From NCBI GenBank assembly GCA_016208015.1, contig JACQYW010000013.1, forward strand, positions 1 through 64,000: a DNA stretch of 64,000 nucleotides, in the 5' to 3' direction. Under the pieces are notes generated by a model. It did no database searches. It was given only the letters and a program-made list of their open reading frames with translations, and was not told the origin of the DNA. The stretch's first letter is position 1; every line of letters starts with the position of its first letter. This DNA comes from Nitrosomonadales bacterium (lineage in GTDB: Bacteria; Pseudomonadota; Gammaproteobacteria; Burkholderiales; Gallionellaceae). Made by a program: the position numbers and the translations under genes. This document shows, piece after piece, positions 52,171 through 62,321 of the stretch.

Positions 52171-53472
52171 TCAATCCTCCTGCACCACCGCATACAGTTT
52201 CAATCTCAGGTCGCTCATCCATTTGCATCCCATACTGGCCCCCTGCTGTTGCGCACAGACTTCGATGTCTTCAGGCCACAGTCGCGCCACCTCCGAGATC
52301 AATGACTTGAATTGCCAGATCGCTTCGTCAAGCAGTGGGGCGTAATCCGGCAGGCAGTCCGGATCTTCGGTCATGATCTGTATCAGGCTTTCCGGGTCTC
52401 GCGGATCGAAGCCGGCGGAAAGCAGATCCAGCCTCAGGGCGGCCATTCTTTTTGTGACAAAGGCGATGATCATGTCACTGACGGCGGAATCTGCGTATTG
52501 GTCGAAATCCGCGAACAGTGTAGCGATCAGTTTTACTTTGGCGACCATCAGGTCCGGGTCGAACTCCTTGCCGGGGCCTTCATATCCGGTTTTGTCGCGC
52601 AGGATATTCAGGTGTCCGATCAGTCCCGGGCCATATTGTTTTGCGTTGAGCTTGAGCATCACCTCCAGCTTCTTCCACTGACCGATCGGGTGGTCGGGAT
52701 CGAATGCTTTGGCAGCCAGCTCGGCGATAGCCAGAATCTGCCCGTAGCGGGTGATCTTGTCGCCGTGCATCCCACGTGGATAACCCCGGCCATCCATTCT
52801 TTCGTGATGCTCGAGCACGGCTTCGGCAATGTGCCTATTCAATTCCGGGAACTCGCACAGCAGCAGATAGGCGGTCAGGGGGTGGGCATAAAGATGGCGC
52901 CGCTCCTCGTTTGTCATTTTGTGCGAAGGCTCCAGCATCCTGGGGTCGATGTGCAGCAGGCCGATATCGTGAAACAAGGCTGCCATGGCGACCCATTCTT
53001 CTTCATGCAGGCTCATCTGATCACAGTGGGCAAGGTAGATACTCATCACTGCGAGCAACAGACTGTGGTCGTAGACGCGGCGAAACTTTTCGCGAGCCAC
53101 GGTCAGTTTGAAAGCGAGCGGTCCTGGAAGGTTGATGCCGAGGAATATTTGCTCATACGGTCTGGCCTCGTTGATCTTGGACATCATCGCCTGCAGCCGC
53201 TCATTCTTGCCTGATAATTCGAGAATGTCGGACAGTATGGATTTGTTATCCAGCGCATTTTCTATCGTGACCGCCATTTCCAGCGAGGGGAACAACTTGT
53301 GCTTGACCAGTCGCTCATATAGCTCACTGGTGATGTGCACTCCACTTGTGACCAATTTCATGCCGCTATTCGAATAGATATCGCGGCTGGTGATGATCTT
53401 CCTGGTGTCCCCCAGTTCGGTCACAGACTTGATGAAATGCTCGTTATTCGACTGAGGCGTGATCTGATTCAT
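52171..53472 (-). CDS. HD-GYP domain protein with N-terminal extension
   Basis: 433 aa. An N-terminal domain of about 100 residues with no known fold is followed by an HD-GYP domain (about 120-300) with RVYDHSLLL, FHDIGLLHIDPRML and HHERMDGRGYPRGMHG. The HD pair is kept but the usual HDIGK lysine is leucine. The last 130 residues are helical. It probably acts on cyclic di-GMP. Monocistronic. Confidence 0.88.
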   Translation of the reverse strand: MNQITPQSNNEHFIKSVTELGDTRKIITSRDIYSNSGMKLVTSGVHITSELYERLVKHKLFPSLEMAVTIENALDNKSILSDILELSGKNERLQAMMSKINEARPYEQIFLGINLPGPLAFKLTVAREKFRRVYDHSLLLAVMSIYLAHCDQMSLHEEEWVAMAALFHDIGLLHIDPRMLEPSHKMTNEERRHLYAHPLTAYLLLCEFPELNRHIAEAVLEHHERMDGRGYPRGMHGDKITRYGQILAIAELAAKAFDPDHPIGQWKKLEVMLKLNAKQYGPGLIGHLNILRDKTGYEGPGKEFDPDLMVAKVKLIATLFADFDQYADSAVSDMIIAFVTKRMAALRLDLLSAGFDPRDPESLIQIMTEDPDCLPDYAPLLDEAIWQFKSLISEVARLWPEDIEVCAQQQGASMGCKWMSDLRLKLYAVVQED

Positions 53473-53515
53473 GGTTGGATTGTATCTCTGCTACGGTTGA
53501 ATGGGAGGCAGCAAG

Positions 53516-55669
53516 CTACCGATCTCGCCAGAGTGCCTTGAGGTAGATCGCGCGTTGCGGCACAACCGGCAGGGTGGGCATGTAATCGGGATGGAACTGG
53601 ATCTCCTGCTTCGACAGCAGGTTCTGGAAAGTGAGCGAAAGTTCCAGCGACTCGTTCACCTGTTCGGCAAAACGCAGATCCAGTTCGGTGCGCGCGGCGA
53701 CCGGTGTCATCGCCGAGGTGCCGCCGTAATCGCTGGCGTGCGCCAGGCCGCCGATGCGGCGCAGCCAGAGATCGAACTGGCGGTCGGCAGTGAGGTTGTA
53801 GGAGGAACGCAGCGATCCCTGGTATTTCGGGCTGCTGCCGTACAGCAGCGTGTTGGGGGCGTGGGTCGTGTTTGTGCCTGCGTCGACCCACATGCGCGAT
53901 GCGTTAAGTTGCAGACGCCAAGCGGTCAGCGGGTTCCATTCGGTGGAGAGTTCCACACCGCGCGTGCGCACCGGCAGTGCGTTGCCGTACAGGTGGGTTT
54001 GGCAAAGCCCCGGTCCGGCGAGGCCGAAGTTGGCGAGTGCGGCGGTACAGGCCGGATCGACCGCGAACGGCAAGCCGGGAATCGTGCCAGCTGCTGCATT
54101 GGCGGCCATGGATGTGCCGAGCATGCCGAATACGCCCTCGTATTTGCTCACATAGCCGGTCAGGTCGGAATAGACAGTCGGCGTCCATTGTGCGCGGTGG
54201 CCGAGTTCGAGGGTGCGCCCCCTCTCGTTGCCGAAGCCGGTTTGTTCGGGCGGCGCGGCATAGACCAGTACCGGCAACGTACCGGGGCCGGAAGCCGGGA
54301 TGGCCACTGCATAGGCCCCCATCGTGCGTTGCACCACGCTGGGTGACCGCACCGTCTTCGACCAGGACAGCCAGAACGAATGCTGTTCGCTCGGCGTCCA
54401 CAACGCGCGCACGGAAGGTTGTGGCGAGGTGCCGCCGAAGGTCTGCCGTTCGACGCGGATACCGGCCTGCACGGTGAAAGTGCGCGGCACCAGTGTCAAT
54501 TCGTCCTGGGCGAACAGGCTGGTCAGGTTGACGGTGGTGTCTGTGCTGGATGCGGTCAGGAAGCCGCCGGATTGCATGTGGTTCTGGTGCTCGGTCTGGC
54601 GCCAGTTGCCGCCCCAGACGATGTCATGCGACTCGCCCAGCGGGAAGCGGTGCTGGGCGTCCATATCGAAGGTGGTGTGCTTGTCGCTGGCGCCGGGAAC
54701 ATCGCCCTGGAATTTTTCGAAATAGGTCTGCACGCGCATTTCGCCGCCGCCATCGGTGGTCTGTTCGAAGCGGCCGAGCAGTTCGCCGCCGTTCCTTCTG
54801 GAAGAGAAGGGTGTAAGCCGTGTCGCGCCGTACCGTGTCGCATCGTACATCGCTGCCGGATCGAAGGTGGGGATCAGCCAGGTCTCGTCCGAGTGAGAGT
54901 CGAACACGCGGCCGCTGAAGAACCAGCGCGCATCAATGCCGTCCGGCCGGTCGTAACGGAAGGTCAGCGAGGTGTCGTTCCAGTAGTCCTGCGCCGCTTT
55001 GCCGCTGGCTTCCTTGCCGCCGTCGCGCCGCTGTTCGTTGATGGTGACGCGGAAGGCAGAACCGTCCTCGGCTTTGATACCGTAGCGCAAAGCCATCCCC
55101 GCTTTGCCGCTCTCGCTGCCCGCATGGGTATCGACCAGCCAGCCGCCGGTGTCCTGCGCTCGTTTGGTGATGATATTGATGACGCCGTTGACCGCATTCG
55201 AGCCCCAAGCCAGACCTGCCGAGCCGCGGATGACCTCGATGCGGCTGATCTCTTCAAGCGGCAGGTTCTCTGCTTCCCAGATCACGCCGCCGTAGAGCGA
55301 GCTGTAGATCGAGCGGCCATCGACCAGCACCAGCAGCTTGTTGGCCATGCGTCCGTTGAAGCCGCGGATGGACACGGCGAACTTGTTGTTGCCCAGGCGG
55401 GCGACTTCGACGCCGGGGGCGAGGTGCAGCACTTCGGGGATGGACAGGGCGCCGGAACGTTTGATGTCGGATGCCGAGATGACAAAGACGGCGGCTGCAG
55501 TATTGGAAACGGCCTGGCTCTTGCGCGATGCCGATTCGACGCCGACCTTCATCAAGTCGCCCAGATTGAGCTCCGGCCAGGTTTCTTCGTCGGCGAACGA
55601 TGTGACAGTGTAGCTTGCAGCAGCCAGCAGGCTGCTCAATACAGCAATGGACAGTGGATTGTTACGCAT
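53516..55669 (-). CDS. TonB-dependent outer-membrane receptor
   Basis: 717 aa. A signal peptide (ending TSFADEE), a plug domain (about 45-165) with VSIRGFNGRMANKLLVLVDG and ISRIEVIRGSAGLAWGSNAV, and a 22-strand barrel closing with a C-terminal aromatic-containing strand. The plug resembles colicin I/vitamin B12-type receptors. The ligand is unknown; no uptake partner lies beside it. Confidence 0.92.
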   Translation of the reverse strand: MRNNPLSIAVLSSLLAAASYTVTSFADEETWPELNLGDLMKVGVESASRKSQAVSNTAAAVFVISASDIKRSGALSIPEVLHLAPGVEVARLGNNKFAVSIRGFNGRMANKLLVLVDGRSIYSSLYGGVIWEAENLPLEEISRIEVIRGSAGLAWGSNAVNGVINIITKRAQDTGGWLVDTHAGSESGKAGMALRYGIKAEDGSAFRVTINEQRRDGGKEASGKAAQDYWNDTSLTFRYDRPDGIDARWFFSGRVFDSHSDETWLIPTFDPAAMYDATRYGATRLTPFSSRRNGGELLGRFEQTTDGGGEMRVQTYFEKFQGDVPGASDKHTTFDMDAQHRFPLGESHDIVWGGNWRQTEHQNHMQSGGFLTASSTDTTVNLTSLFAQDELTLVPRTFTVQAGIRVERQTFGGTSPQPSVRALWTPSEQHSFWLSWSKTVRSPSVVQRTMGAYAVAIPASGPGTLPVLVYAAPPEQTGFGNERGRTLELGHRAQWTPTVYSDLTGYVSKYEGVFGMLGTSMAANAAAGTIPGLPFAVDPACTAALANFGLAGPGLCQTHLYGNALPVRTRGVELSTEWNPLTAWRLQLNASRMWVDAGTNTTHAPNTLLYGSSPKYQGSLRSSYNLTADRQFDLWLRRIGGLAHASDYGGTSAMTPVAARTELDLRFAEQVNESLELSLTFQNLLSKQEIQFHPDYMPTLPVVPQRAIYLKALWRDR

Positions 55670-55741
55670 ACCGCTCCCCGATGATCTTGAGATTCTTATT
55701 CAGGTATGAGCTGCGCTCAACCATCGAAGCTTATCGGCGCA

Positions 55742-57046
55742 TTATTCCATATCATCAGGGTGTGGTGCGATAGTCAATGCTCCCTTGCGTTCCAGTACGG
55801 CGGCGAAGAAGCCGTCGGTGTTGTGCAGTTGCGGCGTGAGCTGCAGGTAATCGCCCGTCTCCAGTGCGATCTTGTGCTGGGCCAGTACTTCACCTGCGGG
55901 GACCAGCGCGAAGTCGGGATGGGCGGAGAGGAATGCCTGCACGATGGCCTGGTTCTCCTCGTGCAGCAGGCTGCAGGTGGCATACACCAGGCGTCCGCCC
56001 TGTTTCAGCAGACGCGCGGCCGAAGTCAGGATCGCCGCCTGTTTCCCGTTCAGCTCGGCCACGCTTTGCACGGATTGGCGGAACTTGAGGTCGGGATTCC
56101 GGCGCAGCGTACCCAGGCCGCTGCACGGTGCGTCCACCAGCACACGGTCGATCTTGCCGGCCAGACGTTTTACCTTGCTGTCGTTCTCGTGGGCGATGAG
56201 TTGCGGTTGCACGTTGGAAAGGCCGGAACGCTTCAAACGCGGTTTCAGGTTGGTCAGGCGCTTTTCCGAAATATCCCAGGCATACAGACGGCCCTGCGAG
56301 TTCATCAGCGCACCCAGCATCAGCGTCTTGCCGCCGGCACCCGCGCAGAAATCCACCACCATGTCGTTGCGCTTCGGCGCCACCAGCAAGCCGAGCAATT
56401 GGCTGCCTTCGTCCTGCACCTCGAACTTGCCGGTGAGGAACAGCGCGTGTTTGTTCAGCGCGGGTTTGTATTTGAGGCGGATGCCCATCGGCGAATAAGG
56501 TGTGGCCTGCGCATCCATGCCTTCGGCCTGCAACGATTGCAACACCTCGTCGCGTCCGGCGAGCAGGGTGTTCACACGCAGGTCGAGCGGGGCGGGCTGC
56601 TGCATGGAGCGGCCCAGTTCGAGAATTTCCGCATCGCTGTGTTGCGGACGCAGTTTCTCAACGATCCATTCCGGCAGTTCGGCCTGGATGCTCAGCGGCA
56701 ACTCTTTCATGTCGATGCTCTTTACCTTGCCCAGCCATTCCGCTTCCTTGGGCTTGAGCAGCGGCTCCAGTTCGCGCAGGTTGTAGCCGCCGAACTTGAC
56801 CCAGTAAGCCAGGGTGATACGCCTTGCGGAGGCCAATCCCTTGTCGTCGATTGTGCAGGCATGATCCAGGAACAGGCGATGGCGCAACACGCCGAACAGC
56901 GTTTCGGCCACCAGCGAACGTTCGTTGGAGCCGATGCGTTCGGCCTGGAAGAAATGGCGCAGCACGGCATCCGCCGGATGTTCCATCTTCAGGGCGGCGC
57001 GCAGGGCTTGCATGACCAGGTCCAGACGGTATTCAGTTAACAGCAT
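55742..57046 (-). CDS. RsmB/NOP-family rRNA cytosine methyltransferase
   Basis: 434 aa. An N-terminal helical RNA-binding part, the SAM site VVDFCAGAGGKTLMLGALM, and the catalytic motifs DAPCSGLGTLRRNPD and YATCSLLHEENQ, with both cysteines present. It methylates a cytosine in 16S rRNA as RsmB or a close relative does. The start overlaps the DUF3108 gene end by 14 bases. Confidence 0.9.
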   Translation of the reverse strand: MLLTEYRLDLVMQALRAALKMEHPADAVLRHFFQAERIGSNERSLVAETLFGVLRHRLFLDHACTIDDKGLASARRITLAYWVKFGGYNLRELEPLLKPKEAEWLGKVKSIDMKELPLSIQAELPEWIVEKLRPQHSDAEILELGRSMQQPAPLDLRVNTLLAGRDEVLQSLQAEGMDAQATPYSPMGIRLKYKPALNKHALFLTGKFEVQDEGSQLLGLLVAPKRNDMVVDFCAGAGGKTLMLGALMNSQGRLYAWDISEKRLTNLKPRLKRSGLSNVQPQLIAHENDSKVKRLAGKIDRVLVDAPCSGLGTLRRNPDLKFRQSVQSVAELNGKQAAILTSAARLLKQGGRLVYATCSLLHEENQAIVQAFLSAHPDFALVPAGEVLAQHKIALETGDYLQLTPQLHNTDGFFAAVLERKGALTIAPHPDDME

Positions 57047-58049
57047 CGCTTCTTACTCCTTCTTCTTCCGACACGCGGATGTCGGTGATGACAGCCTCGC
57101 CGGTGACTTCACCGTTCTTTTCAATGAAACGCATCTTGACCGGGAACAGGCGGTATTCCCGCGCCAGCCAGATGTCCAGCCCTTCTTCGTTGGGGGCATG
57201 CATCTTGTGCAGCCGCACGGTCAATAATCTTCCGAGCGGCGTGTCGATCTCTTCTTCGGTGTCGATCTCGAATTCGTAGCGCTCGATCTTTCTGCCGTTG
57301 CTGACCGAGACCGCGACCATTTCGGTGTGCGCCATAGGCGGGAACTGGTACATGACGCTCAGGATATCCAGCGTGTCCGGCGGCAGTACCACTTCGTTGC
57401 CGGTGGTGAAACGGGCGACCTGCGCGGCATGGTCGAACTCGGCCGTATAGCGCAGGGTGGTGAGCTTGTCTTTGCGCTGTTCGAAGAACTGGTCCGGTTG
57501 CAGGCCGTGTTTGCCGTAACTGCCGCTGCTGTATTGAGTGAGCTCGTAACTTTTGAACAATCTGGCCAGTCCGACGGTCTGCGTCACCGCATGCAATATA
57601 TAGTGTCCATCGTCGATCTCCAATGTGTGGACAGCCTTGCCGACGCGGAGTCCGCCAATTCCCTTGTTTACGCCGAAGGTGAGTTGCGCGCGCTTGGGCA
57701 AGGGCGGGCGCTCTACTTCATTGTCTGCTTCCGAGGCGAGTGTTTCCGTCTCGGCAGGCACGCTCGTAGCGACAGGAGCGCTGGCGGCTTGTGCGGCATC
57801 CTGCGGAGGTTGCGGCTGCTCTTCTGCCTGCGGTGCCGGTTCGGGGGCGGGTTTTGGCGCGGCAGTTTTGCGTTTTGGTTTTGCCGGGGCGGCGGGCAGA
57901 GCTTCCAGTTTTGCGACCAGTGGCGGTAAAGATGATTTGAACTGCGGCAGTTGGATGTTAGGCCCCCAAAGCGCCAGCGCATGCACCAGAAACGAGACGC
58001 CGACGGCGAAACTGATGCGGCGCGATGGCGTGTCCAGCCTGAGCTTCAC
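57033..58049 (-). CDS. DUF3108 protein with TonB-like proline-rich linker
   Basis: 338 aa from a GTG at 58049, chosen because it overlaps the upstream stop as GTGA. One N-terminal membrane helix, then a proline/alanine/lysine-rich linker (about 50-115), then a DUF3108 domain with FGVNKGIGGLRVGKAVHTLE and TLRYTAEFDHAAQVARF. The layout suggests a protein anchored in the inner membrane that reaches across the periplasm. Confidence 0.85.
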   Translation of the reverse strand: MKLRLDTPSRRISFAVGVSFLVHALALWGPNIQLPQFKSSLPPLVAKLEALPAAPAKPKRKTAAPKPAPEPAPQAEEQPQPPQDAAQAASAPVATSVPAETETLASEADNEVERPPLPKRAQLTFGVNKGIGGLRVGKAVHTLEIDDGHYILHAVTQTVGLARLFKSYELTQYSSGSYGKHGLQPDQFFEQRKDKLTTLRYTAEFDHAAQVARFTTGNEVVLPPDTLDILSVMYQFPPMAHTEMVAVSVSNGRKIERYEFEIDTEEEIDTPLGRLLTVRLHKMHAPNEEGLDIWLAREYRLFPVKMRFIEKNGEVTGEAVITDIRVSEEEGVRSDAVN

Positions 58050-58747
58050 TGGGTGACGCTCAAGGCAGTGAGGACTTGCGTCAGTTTGTCGCCGTTGTCC
58101 TCGGTCAACACGATCTTGCAGGGGAAGTTGCCGTTCTCGGTCGACAGCCACATCTCGGTCTTCCAAGCCGTGTCCTGCGGTGCTGTACTCAGATACAGCG
58201 TTTCCAGCGTACCCAGCGGAACGGTCTGCGTCTGTCTTGGGTGAACCAGGTATTGCCGCGTATCGATCTTGCTGCCGTTGGTGATATGCATGGTCACTTC
58301 CTTGCGGTCACTCAGGAAAGAAACGTAACGGAACTGGTATTGCACGCTCAGGCGATCCTGGGTGCCTGGGGGGAGCGGTTCGAAACGTTGCCCGTAGCGG
58401 TCGCTGACCATCAGGGTGGACAGACGCCAATCGAAATCCGCCTCGGTGTTCTTGAGCGTTTCCTGCGAACGTTTGTAAATGAAGTGCAGCGGGCGCAGAC
58501 CTTGTTTGGTGATCTCGCCTTCGCTGATGACCTGCAGCGTATCCGGCTTGAACAGCGCCAGCAGACCGACCGGCTTGGTGATGCTCTCGATGCGGTACTG
58601 GTTGCCGGTGCGGGTGAAGCGTTCCGTTATCTCGGCGATCTTGATCCCTTTGGTCGACACATCGTAACTGGCCTCGATGCGTGCAGGCGGGGCGGCGAAC
58701 AGCGCGGGCGCGATACAACACAACAGCAGGGCGACGAGCGGGCGCAC
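58046..58747 (-). CDS. Exported DUF3108 domain protein
   Basis: 233 aa with a signal peptide (ending PALFAAPP). The DUF3108 core includes YDVSTKGIKIAEITERFTRT and PLHFIYKRSQETLKNTEADF, then LSVQYQFRYVSFLSDRKEVT. It is a periplasmic beta-rich protein of unknown function, paralogous to the domain in the next gene, to which it is translationally coupled. Confidence 0.88.
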   Translation of the reverse strand: MRPLVALLLCCIAPALFAAPPARIEASYDVSTKGIKIAEITERFTRTGNQYRIESITKPVGLLALFKPDTLQVISEGEITKQGLRPLHFIYKRSQETLKNTEADFDWRLSTLMVSDRYGQRFEPLPPGTQDRLSVQYQFRYVSFLSDRKEVTMHITNGSKIDTRQYLVHPRQTQTVPLGTLETLYLSTAPQDTAWKTEMWLSTENGNFPCKIVLTEDNGDKLTQVLTALSVTQ

Positions 58748-58750
58748 GGC

Positions 58751-59389
58751 TTATTCCAGACCGGGAGAGATCAGTGATGTGCCGGGCTGCTCCAGCCGGT
58801 CGCTGGCGACACGGCCATTCCCGTCCAGCCATACCTGATCGAGGCACAACCAGCGCACGGCTTGCGGGTAGATGCGATGTTCCTCGCGCAATACGCGGGC
58901 AGCCAGAGTTTGCGCCGTGTCTGCACGCAGCACCGGCACTGCCGCCTGGATGATGATGGGGCCGTGGTCGAGTGTGGGCGTGACGAAATGTACCGTGCAG
59001 CCGTGGATCTTGATACCGTCCTGCAAGGCGCGTGCATGCGTGTCGATACCGGGATAGGCGGGCAGCAACGAAGGGTGGATGTTGATGAGTCTTCCGCGAT
59101 AACGTTCGACGAAACCGTCGGTGAGGATGCGCATGAATCCGGCCAGCACCACGAAGTCGGCCGAGTAGCCGTCGATGGCTTTGGCCAGTGCCGCGTCGAA
59201 GGTCGCGCGGTCGGCAAAGTCCTTGTGCGACACCACGGCGGTGGCAATGCCATGCGACTTGGCGATCTCCAAGCCCTGAGCGTCGGCGCGGTTGCTGATG
59301 ACCGCCGCGATCTCACATGGCAGCTTCGTCTCCAGCAGCGCCTGCATGTTGCTGCCGCGACCGGAGATGAGGATGACGATGCGTTTCAC
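58751..59389 (-). CDS. purN: PurN, phosphoribosylglycinamide formyltransferase
   Basis: 212 aa. RIVILISGRGSNMQALLE at the start, the catalytic segment INIHPSLLPAYPGIDTHARA with N and H, and TLDHGPIIIQAAVPVL. It uses 10-formyl-tetrahydrofolate in purine synthesis. It follows purM by three bases. Confidence 0.96.
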   Translation of the reverse strand: MKRIVILISGRGSNMQALLETKLPCEIAAVISNRADAQGLEIAKSHGIATAVVSHKDFADRATFDAALAKAIDGYSADFVVLAGFMRILTDGFVERYRGRLINIHPSLLPAYPGIDTHARALQDGIKIHGCTVHFVTPTLDHGPIIIQAAVPVLRADTAQTLAARVLREEHRIYPQAVRWLCLDQVWLDGNGRVASDRLEQPGTSLISPGLE

Positions 59390-59392
59390 GGC

Positions 59393-60436
59393 TCAGCGTA
59401 CTTGCGTCTGGTGCTCGTCGCCCTTGCGTGTGCGGATGACGCCGATGCGCGACACGGTCTCGCCGACCGATTGCAGGTGCCTGATTGCCGCATCCGCATC
59501 CTGGGCGGCAACCACGACGACCATGCCGATGCCGCAGTTGAAAGTACGGAACATCTCCTGCGCTTCGACGTTGCCGCCTTCGCGCAGCCAGTGGAACAGC
59601 TTGGGCATCTGCCAGGTCTTGCTGTCGATGTCGGCGACGACATTTTGTGGCAATACGCGCGGCACGTTCTCGGTGATGCCGCCGCCGGTGATATGCGCCA
59701 TGCCTTTGACGGTGAGCTGCTGCATCAGGCTCAGCATCGGTTTCACGTACAGGCGGGTGGGGGCCATGATGCAGTCGGCCAGCGAGCGCTCGCCGTCGAA
59801 TTTTGCGTTCAGGTCGGGCTTGCTGCGTTCGATGATCTTGCGCACCAAAGAGTAGCCGTTGGAGTGAGCGCCGTTGGAGGCCAGCCCCAGCACCACATCG
59901 CCAGCGACGATATGCTCGCCGGTGATGATCTTGGATTTTTCCACCACGCCCACCGCGAAGCCGGCGAGGTCGTATTCGCCCACCGGGTACATGCCGGGCA
60001 TTTCGGCGGTCTCGCCGCCGATCAGCGCGCAACCGGATTGTTCGCAGCCGGAAGCGATGCCCTTGATGACTTCGGTGGCGGCGGGTACGTCGAGCTTGCC
60101 GCAGGCGAAATAGTCGAGGAAGAACAGCGGTTCGGCGCCCTGCACCAGGATGTCGTTCACGCTCATGGCGACGAGGTCGATACCGACGGTGTCGTGGCGG
60201 TTCAACTCGAACGCCAGTTTGAGCTTGGTGCCGACGCCATCAGTGCCGGACACCAGCACGGGTTCGTTATATTTCTTCGAGATCTCGACCAGACCGCCGA
60301 AACCGCCGATGCCGGACAGGACTTCGGGGCGCATGGTGCGCTTGGCAAAAGGCTTGATGTTCTCGACCAGTTGGTCGCCCGCGTCGATATCGACGCCCGC
60401 ATCGCGGTAGGACAGGCTGTTGGAGGGGGTGCTCAA
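59393..60436 (-). CDS. purM: PurM, phosphoribosylaminoimidazole synthetase
   Basis: 347 aa. [20 protein letters not shown] near the start, [40 protein letters not shown] and [20 protein letters not shown] are all typical of AIR synthetase. It forms an operon with purN and diverges from the PerM-like gene. Confidence 0.97.
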   Translation of the reverse strand: MSTPSNSLSYRDAGVDIDAGDQLVENIKPFAKRTMRPEVLSGIGGFGGLVEISKKYNEPVLVSGTDGVGTKLKLAFELNRHDTVGIDLVAMSVNDILVQGAEPLFFLDYFACGKLDVPAATEVIKGIASGCEQSGCALIGGETAEMPGMYPVGEYDLAGFAVGVVEKSKIITGEHIVAGDVVLGLASNGAHSNGYSLVRKIIERSKPDLNAKFDGERSLADCIMAPTRLYVKPMLSLMQQLTVKGMAHITGGGITENVPRVLPQNVVADIDSKTWQMPKLFHWLREGGNVEAQEMFRTFNCGIGMVVVVAAQDADAAIRHLQSVGETVSRIGVIRTRKGDEHQTQVR

Positions 60437-60500
60437 GTTGAGTTCTCGCTTTCTAAAAGGTAAAGTGCATCAAATTTTCCAACTGCGGATTTTACCTGAA

Positions 60501-61559
60501 ATGACTCCCGAACGCTTCGTGGCACTGTATTGGCTGGCCGCGGCGGCAGCTTTGGCCTGGCTGTTGTATCTGCTCGACCCTGTACTTACGCCGTTCCTGG
60601 CGGCGGGCATCCTGTCGTATATCCTGCAGCCGCTGGTCGCGCGCTCGGCCAAATGGCGGTTCATGTCGCGCACCTCGGCCACGGCGCTGGTGATGACGAT
60701 GCTATTTGCCGCCATGGTCGCGCTGCTGTTGATCCTGTTGCCACTGTTGCGCTACGAGTCGGGCATGCTGATGACCAAATTGCCGGAGTTGCTGGATATC
60801 GTCCGCCAGCGGTTGTTGCCTTTGCTGGAACAGTACTTGGGCGTCACCGTGCAATGGGATGTGGCGACCTTCAAGGAGTTGCTGAGCGAACACTGGCAGA
60901 ATGCGGGCGGTGTCTCGGCCAGCCTGCTGCCCTGGTTGAGCAGCAGCGGCTCGACCTTGATCGCGGTAGTGATGAACCTGCTGCTGATCCCGCTGGTGAT
61001 GTTCTACCTGTTGCGCGACTGGCCGCAGTTGCTGGAACGCATCGACGGCATCATTCCGCGCCGCTGGCATGCCAAGACGGTGGAGATCACCGGCGAGGTG
61101 GACGTGGTCCTGGCCGAGTTCCTGCGCGGACAGTTGTCGGTGATGGTACTGATGAGCGTGTTCTACGCGCTCGCACTGATGCTGACCGGGATGCAATTCG
61201 CCCTGCCCATCGGCATCGTGAGCGGCATGCTGGTGTTCGTGCCCTATCTGGGGGCGATCATCGGCCTGACGCTGGCGACCATGGTCGCCCTGACGCAGTT
61301 CGATTCCTTCACTGGCATGCTGCTGGTGTGGGGCGTATTCGCCGCCGGCCAGTTGCTGGAAGGTGTCGTGGTCACGCCCAAGCTGGTCGGCGACCGCATC
61401 GGCCTGCACCCGCTGGGGGTGATCTTCGCGTTACTCGCTTTCGGGCAGTTGTTCGGTTTCTTCGGCGTGCTGTTGGCTTTGCCGATCTCCGCGATGCTGC
61501 TGGTCGGATTGCGCCATTTCAAAGGCTGGTATCTGACCAGCGCCTTATACCGCAAGTGA
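60501..61559 (+). CDS. PerM/AI-2E-family membrane transporter
   Basis: 352 aa from the ATG at 60501. About eight membrane helices and the family motifs FLRGQLSVMVLMSVFYALAL and PYLGAIIGLTLATMVAL, then VVVTPKLVGDRIGLHPLGVI. Family members transport various small molecules or ions. hda starts one base after its stop, a linkage seen in many betaproteobacteria. Confidence 0.9.
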   Translation: MTPERFVALYWLAAAAALAWLLYLLDPVLTPFLAAGILSYILQPLVARSAKWRFMSRTSATALVMTMLFAAMVALLLILLPLLRYESGMLMTKLPELLDIVRQRLLPLLEQYLGVTVQWDVATFKELLSEHWQNAGGVSASLLPWLSSSGSTLIAVVMNLLLIPLVMFYLLRDWPQLLERIDGIIPRRWHAKTVEITGEVDVVLAEFLRGQLSVMVLMSVFYALALMLTGMQFALPIGIVSGMLVFVPYLGAIIGLTLATMVALTQFDSFTGMLLVWGVFAAGQLLEGVVVTPKLVGDRIGLHPLGVIFALLAFGQLFGFFGVLLALPISAMLLVGLRHFKGWYLTSALYRK

Positions 61560-61560
61560 T

Positions 61561-62220
61561 ATGACCCAATTATTGCTGGGTATCGCACCCGAGTGGACTC
61601 CCACCCTGGATAACTTCGTGGCCGGACGCAACGCTGAACTGCTTTCCGCTTTGCGCCATGCACTGACTGCGAATCAGGGGGAACGGGGGGTGTATATCTG
61701 GGGTGATGCAGGGGCGGGCAAGAGTCACCTGCTGCAGGCGGCGGTCGGCACGGCGAGGGCGGCCGGCCTGGCGGCTGCCTACGGTTGCGGCGAAGTGCCG
61801 GAAACTGCGCAGGTGGTGGCGGTGGATGACGTGGAGAAACTGGATGCCGCTGCGCAGGTCGAATTATTCGCGCTCTACAATCGCCAGCGGGAAAGCGGCG
61901 GGATGTTGCTGGTGAGCGGCGCGCAAGCGCCGGCTTTTTTGTCGTTGCGCGACGATCTGCGCACGCGCTTGGGGTGGGGGCTGGTGTATCAGGTCCATGC
62001 GCTGGACGATGCGGAGAAGACGCAGGCCTTGCAGCAGCACGCGCAGGCGCGCGGTTTCGAACTGCCGGGCGAAGTGACGACCTATCTGTTGCGGCATGGA
62101 CGCCGCGATCTGCCTGCGCTGCTGGCCACGCTGGATGCGCTGGATGAACATTGCCTGCGTTTGAAGCGAGCGGCTTCGGTGCCTTTGCTGAAGGAAGTGA
62201 TGCGGCGAGGGCTGGAGTAG
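61561..62220 (+). CDS. hda: Hda, DnaA regulatory inactivator
   Basis: 219 aa of the DnaA-like AAA+ fold: NFVAGRNAELLSALRHAL, Walker A WGDAGAGKSHLLQA, VVAVDDVEKLDAAAQVELF (Walker B) and RTRLGWGLVYQV (sensor/arginine region). With the DNA clamp it stimulates ATP hydrolysis by DnaA. Placed between the PerM-like gene and the HAD-pcnB pair as usual in the class. Confidence 0.92.
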   Translation: MTQLLLGIAPEWTPTLDNFVAGRNAELLSALRHALTANQGERGVYIWGDAGAGKSHLLQAAVGTARAAGLAAAYGCGEVPETAQVVAVDDVEKLDAAAQVELFALYNRQRESGGMLLVSGAQAPAFLSLRDDLRTRLGWGLVYQVHALDDAEKTQALQQHAQARGFELPGEVTTYLLRHGRRDLPALLATLDALDEHCLRLKRAASVPLLKEVMRRGLE

Positions 62221-62321
62221 TGGCTGCCCCATGCCAAATCTGCGAGAATCGAACACGGAGGGTGTGCCGAATCACAAAAATAACCATATGCAATCAAGCT
62301 TAATCAATTGAGGAAACAATA

